Shown piece by piece: positions 6,341 through 6,587 of a stretch of DNA of 6,587 nucleotides. How positions within the stretch are numbered: the stretch's first letter is position 1; the number at the start of each line of letters is the position of its first letter. Position numbers and translations under genes: made by a program. The stretch is from positions 1 through 6,587 of the forward strand of contig JBGCFT010000288.1 in assembly GCA_045107085.1 (NCBI GenBank), in the 5' to 3' direction. The DNA comes from NORP309 sp045107085 (GTDB taxonomy: Bacteria > Pseudomonadota > Gammaproteobacteria > Xanthomonadales > Marinicellaceae). The notes under the pieces were generated by a model, which ran no database searches, was not told where the DNA came from, and saw nothing but the letters and a program-made list of their open reading frames with translations.

Positions 6341-6587
6341 TTGACTAAACCATCCAATAAAAACAAATCAAAACTGTGGTTATTTATCCTCTCCACAGTT
6401 TTGTTTTTGATATCTGGGTATTTAATCCTTAAAAATAATTCATATAAAGTGTTTGAAAAAAATACTGCTGATAACAGTGTGGTTGTGAATAAAGAGTTAA
6501 CCCTTAATACAAATTATCAAGATAAACCTGAAACCACAACTAATACTCAAAACCCTGTTAAATCGTATCAAGGCAGTCAACCTGATG
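6341..6587 (+). CDS. lipB: Lipase-specific foldase (Lif/LipB), N-terminal part (3' end outside window)
   Basis: The frame is open from just after a TAG at 6311-6313 to the end of the window. It has no ATG; the best start is TTG at 6341, 19 bp after the lipase stop, giving 82 visible codons. The product starts with a basic cytoplasmic segment (TKPSNKNKSK), then a single membrane helix (WLFILSTVLFLISGYLIL, about 13-30), then a Thr/Asn-rich linker, and reaches 'SYQGSQPDG', which corresponds to the 'SLRGTxxDG' motif that opens the foldase minidomain and is needed for lipase activation in the family. The protein is anchored in the inner membrane and acts as a steric chaperone for the lipase in the periplasm. 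There is no visible Shine-Dalgarno sequence, so translation may be coupled to the lipase. A rival rare start is ATT at 6338. The gene assignment rests on position, topology and the one motif. Confidence 0.8.
   Translation, partial: MTKPSNKNKSKLWLFILSTVLFLISGYLILKNNSYKVFEKNTADNSVVVNKELTLNTNYQDKPETTTNTQNPVKSYQGSQPD
6369..6408 (+). terminator. Terminator-like hairpin inside the foldase gene start, possible attenuator
   Basis: CAAAACTGTGG (6369-6379) and CCACAGTTTTG (6393-6403) form a perfect 11-bp stem with a 13-base loop. The T-rich run TTTTGTTTTT (6399-6408) overlaps the right arm and follows its CCACAG core, as in intrinsic terminators. It lies within foldase codons 10-23, just downstream of the lipase gene. 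Partial termination here would give more lipase than foldase mRNA. The stem is only moderately GC-rich, so its strength is uncertain. Confidence 0.5.

Overview
The window is AT-rich and looks like a chromosomal stretch from a free-living, probably marine Gammaproteobacterium. Three things point there: a foldase-dependent secreted lipase of the Pseudomonas LipA type with the start of its foldase gene, a large membrane-anchored TolB-like/TPR protein of a type common in gammaproteobacteria, and a secreted repeat protein ending in an 'LIFRNSFD'-like C-terminus. Marinicella-like bacteria come to mind, but that is inference and no marker gene is present to settle it.

Layout, left to right. (1) Positions 1-951 (+): the C-terminal part of a polytopic MgtC/DUF4010-type membrane protein, cut by the window start. 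(2) 1025-3214 (+): a 729-residue protein with three predicted membrane helices, a TolB-N/FlgO-like domain and a long TPR array; its best promoter would start transcription on the ATG itself (leaderless mRNA). (3) 3215-3341: a short gap between convergent genes with one stem-loop. (4) 3342-4778 (-): the headless 3' part of a secreted beta-propeller gene, of which only the last propeller motif and five tandem ~86-residue Cys-pair modules remain. (5) 4712-5107 (-): the front half of a glutathione S-transferase gene that runs out of frame into (4); the junction looks like a deletion that fused two same-strand genes. (6) 5108-5352: a very AT-rich divergent promoter region. (7) 5383-6321 (+): a complete secreted lipase with all catalytic, calcium and cysteine residues. 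(8) 6341-end (+): the start of the lipase-specific foldase gene, cut by the window end, with a TTG start and a terminator-like hairpin inside its first codons.

The lipase and foldase form a working pair: the lipase crosses the inner membrane by Sec, is folded by the membrane-anchored foldase, and would then leave the cell through a type II secretion system. The other genes show no functional link to that pair. I see no defence system, CRISPR array, RNA gene, insertion sequence or clear integron site. The most interesting points are the GST/propeller junction, the homogenised repeat array, the possible attenuator between lipase and foldase, and the leaderless TPR gene.
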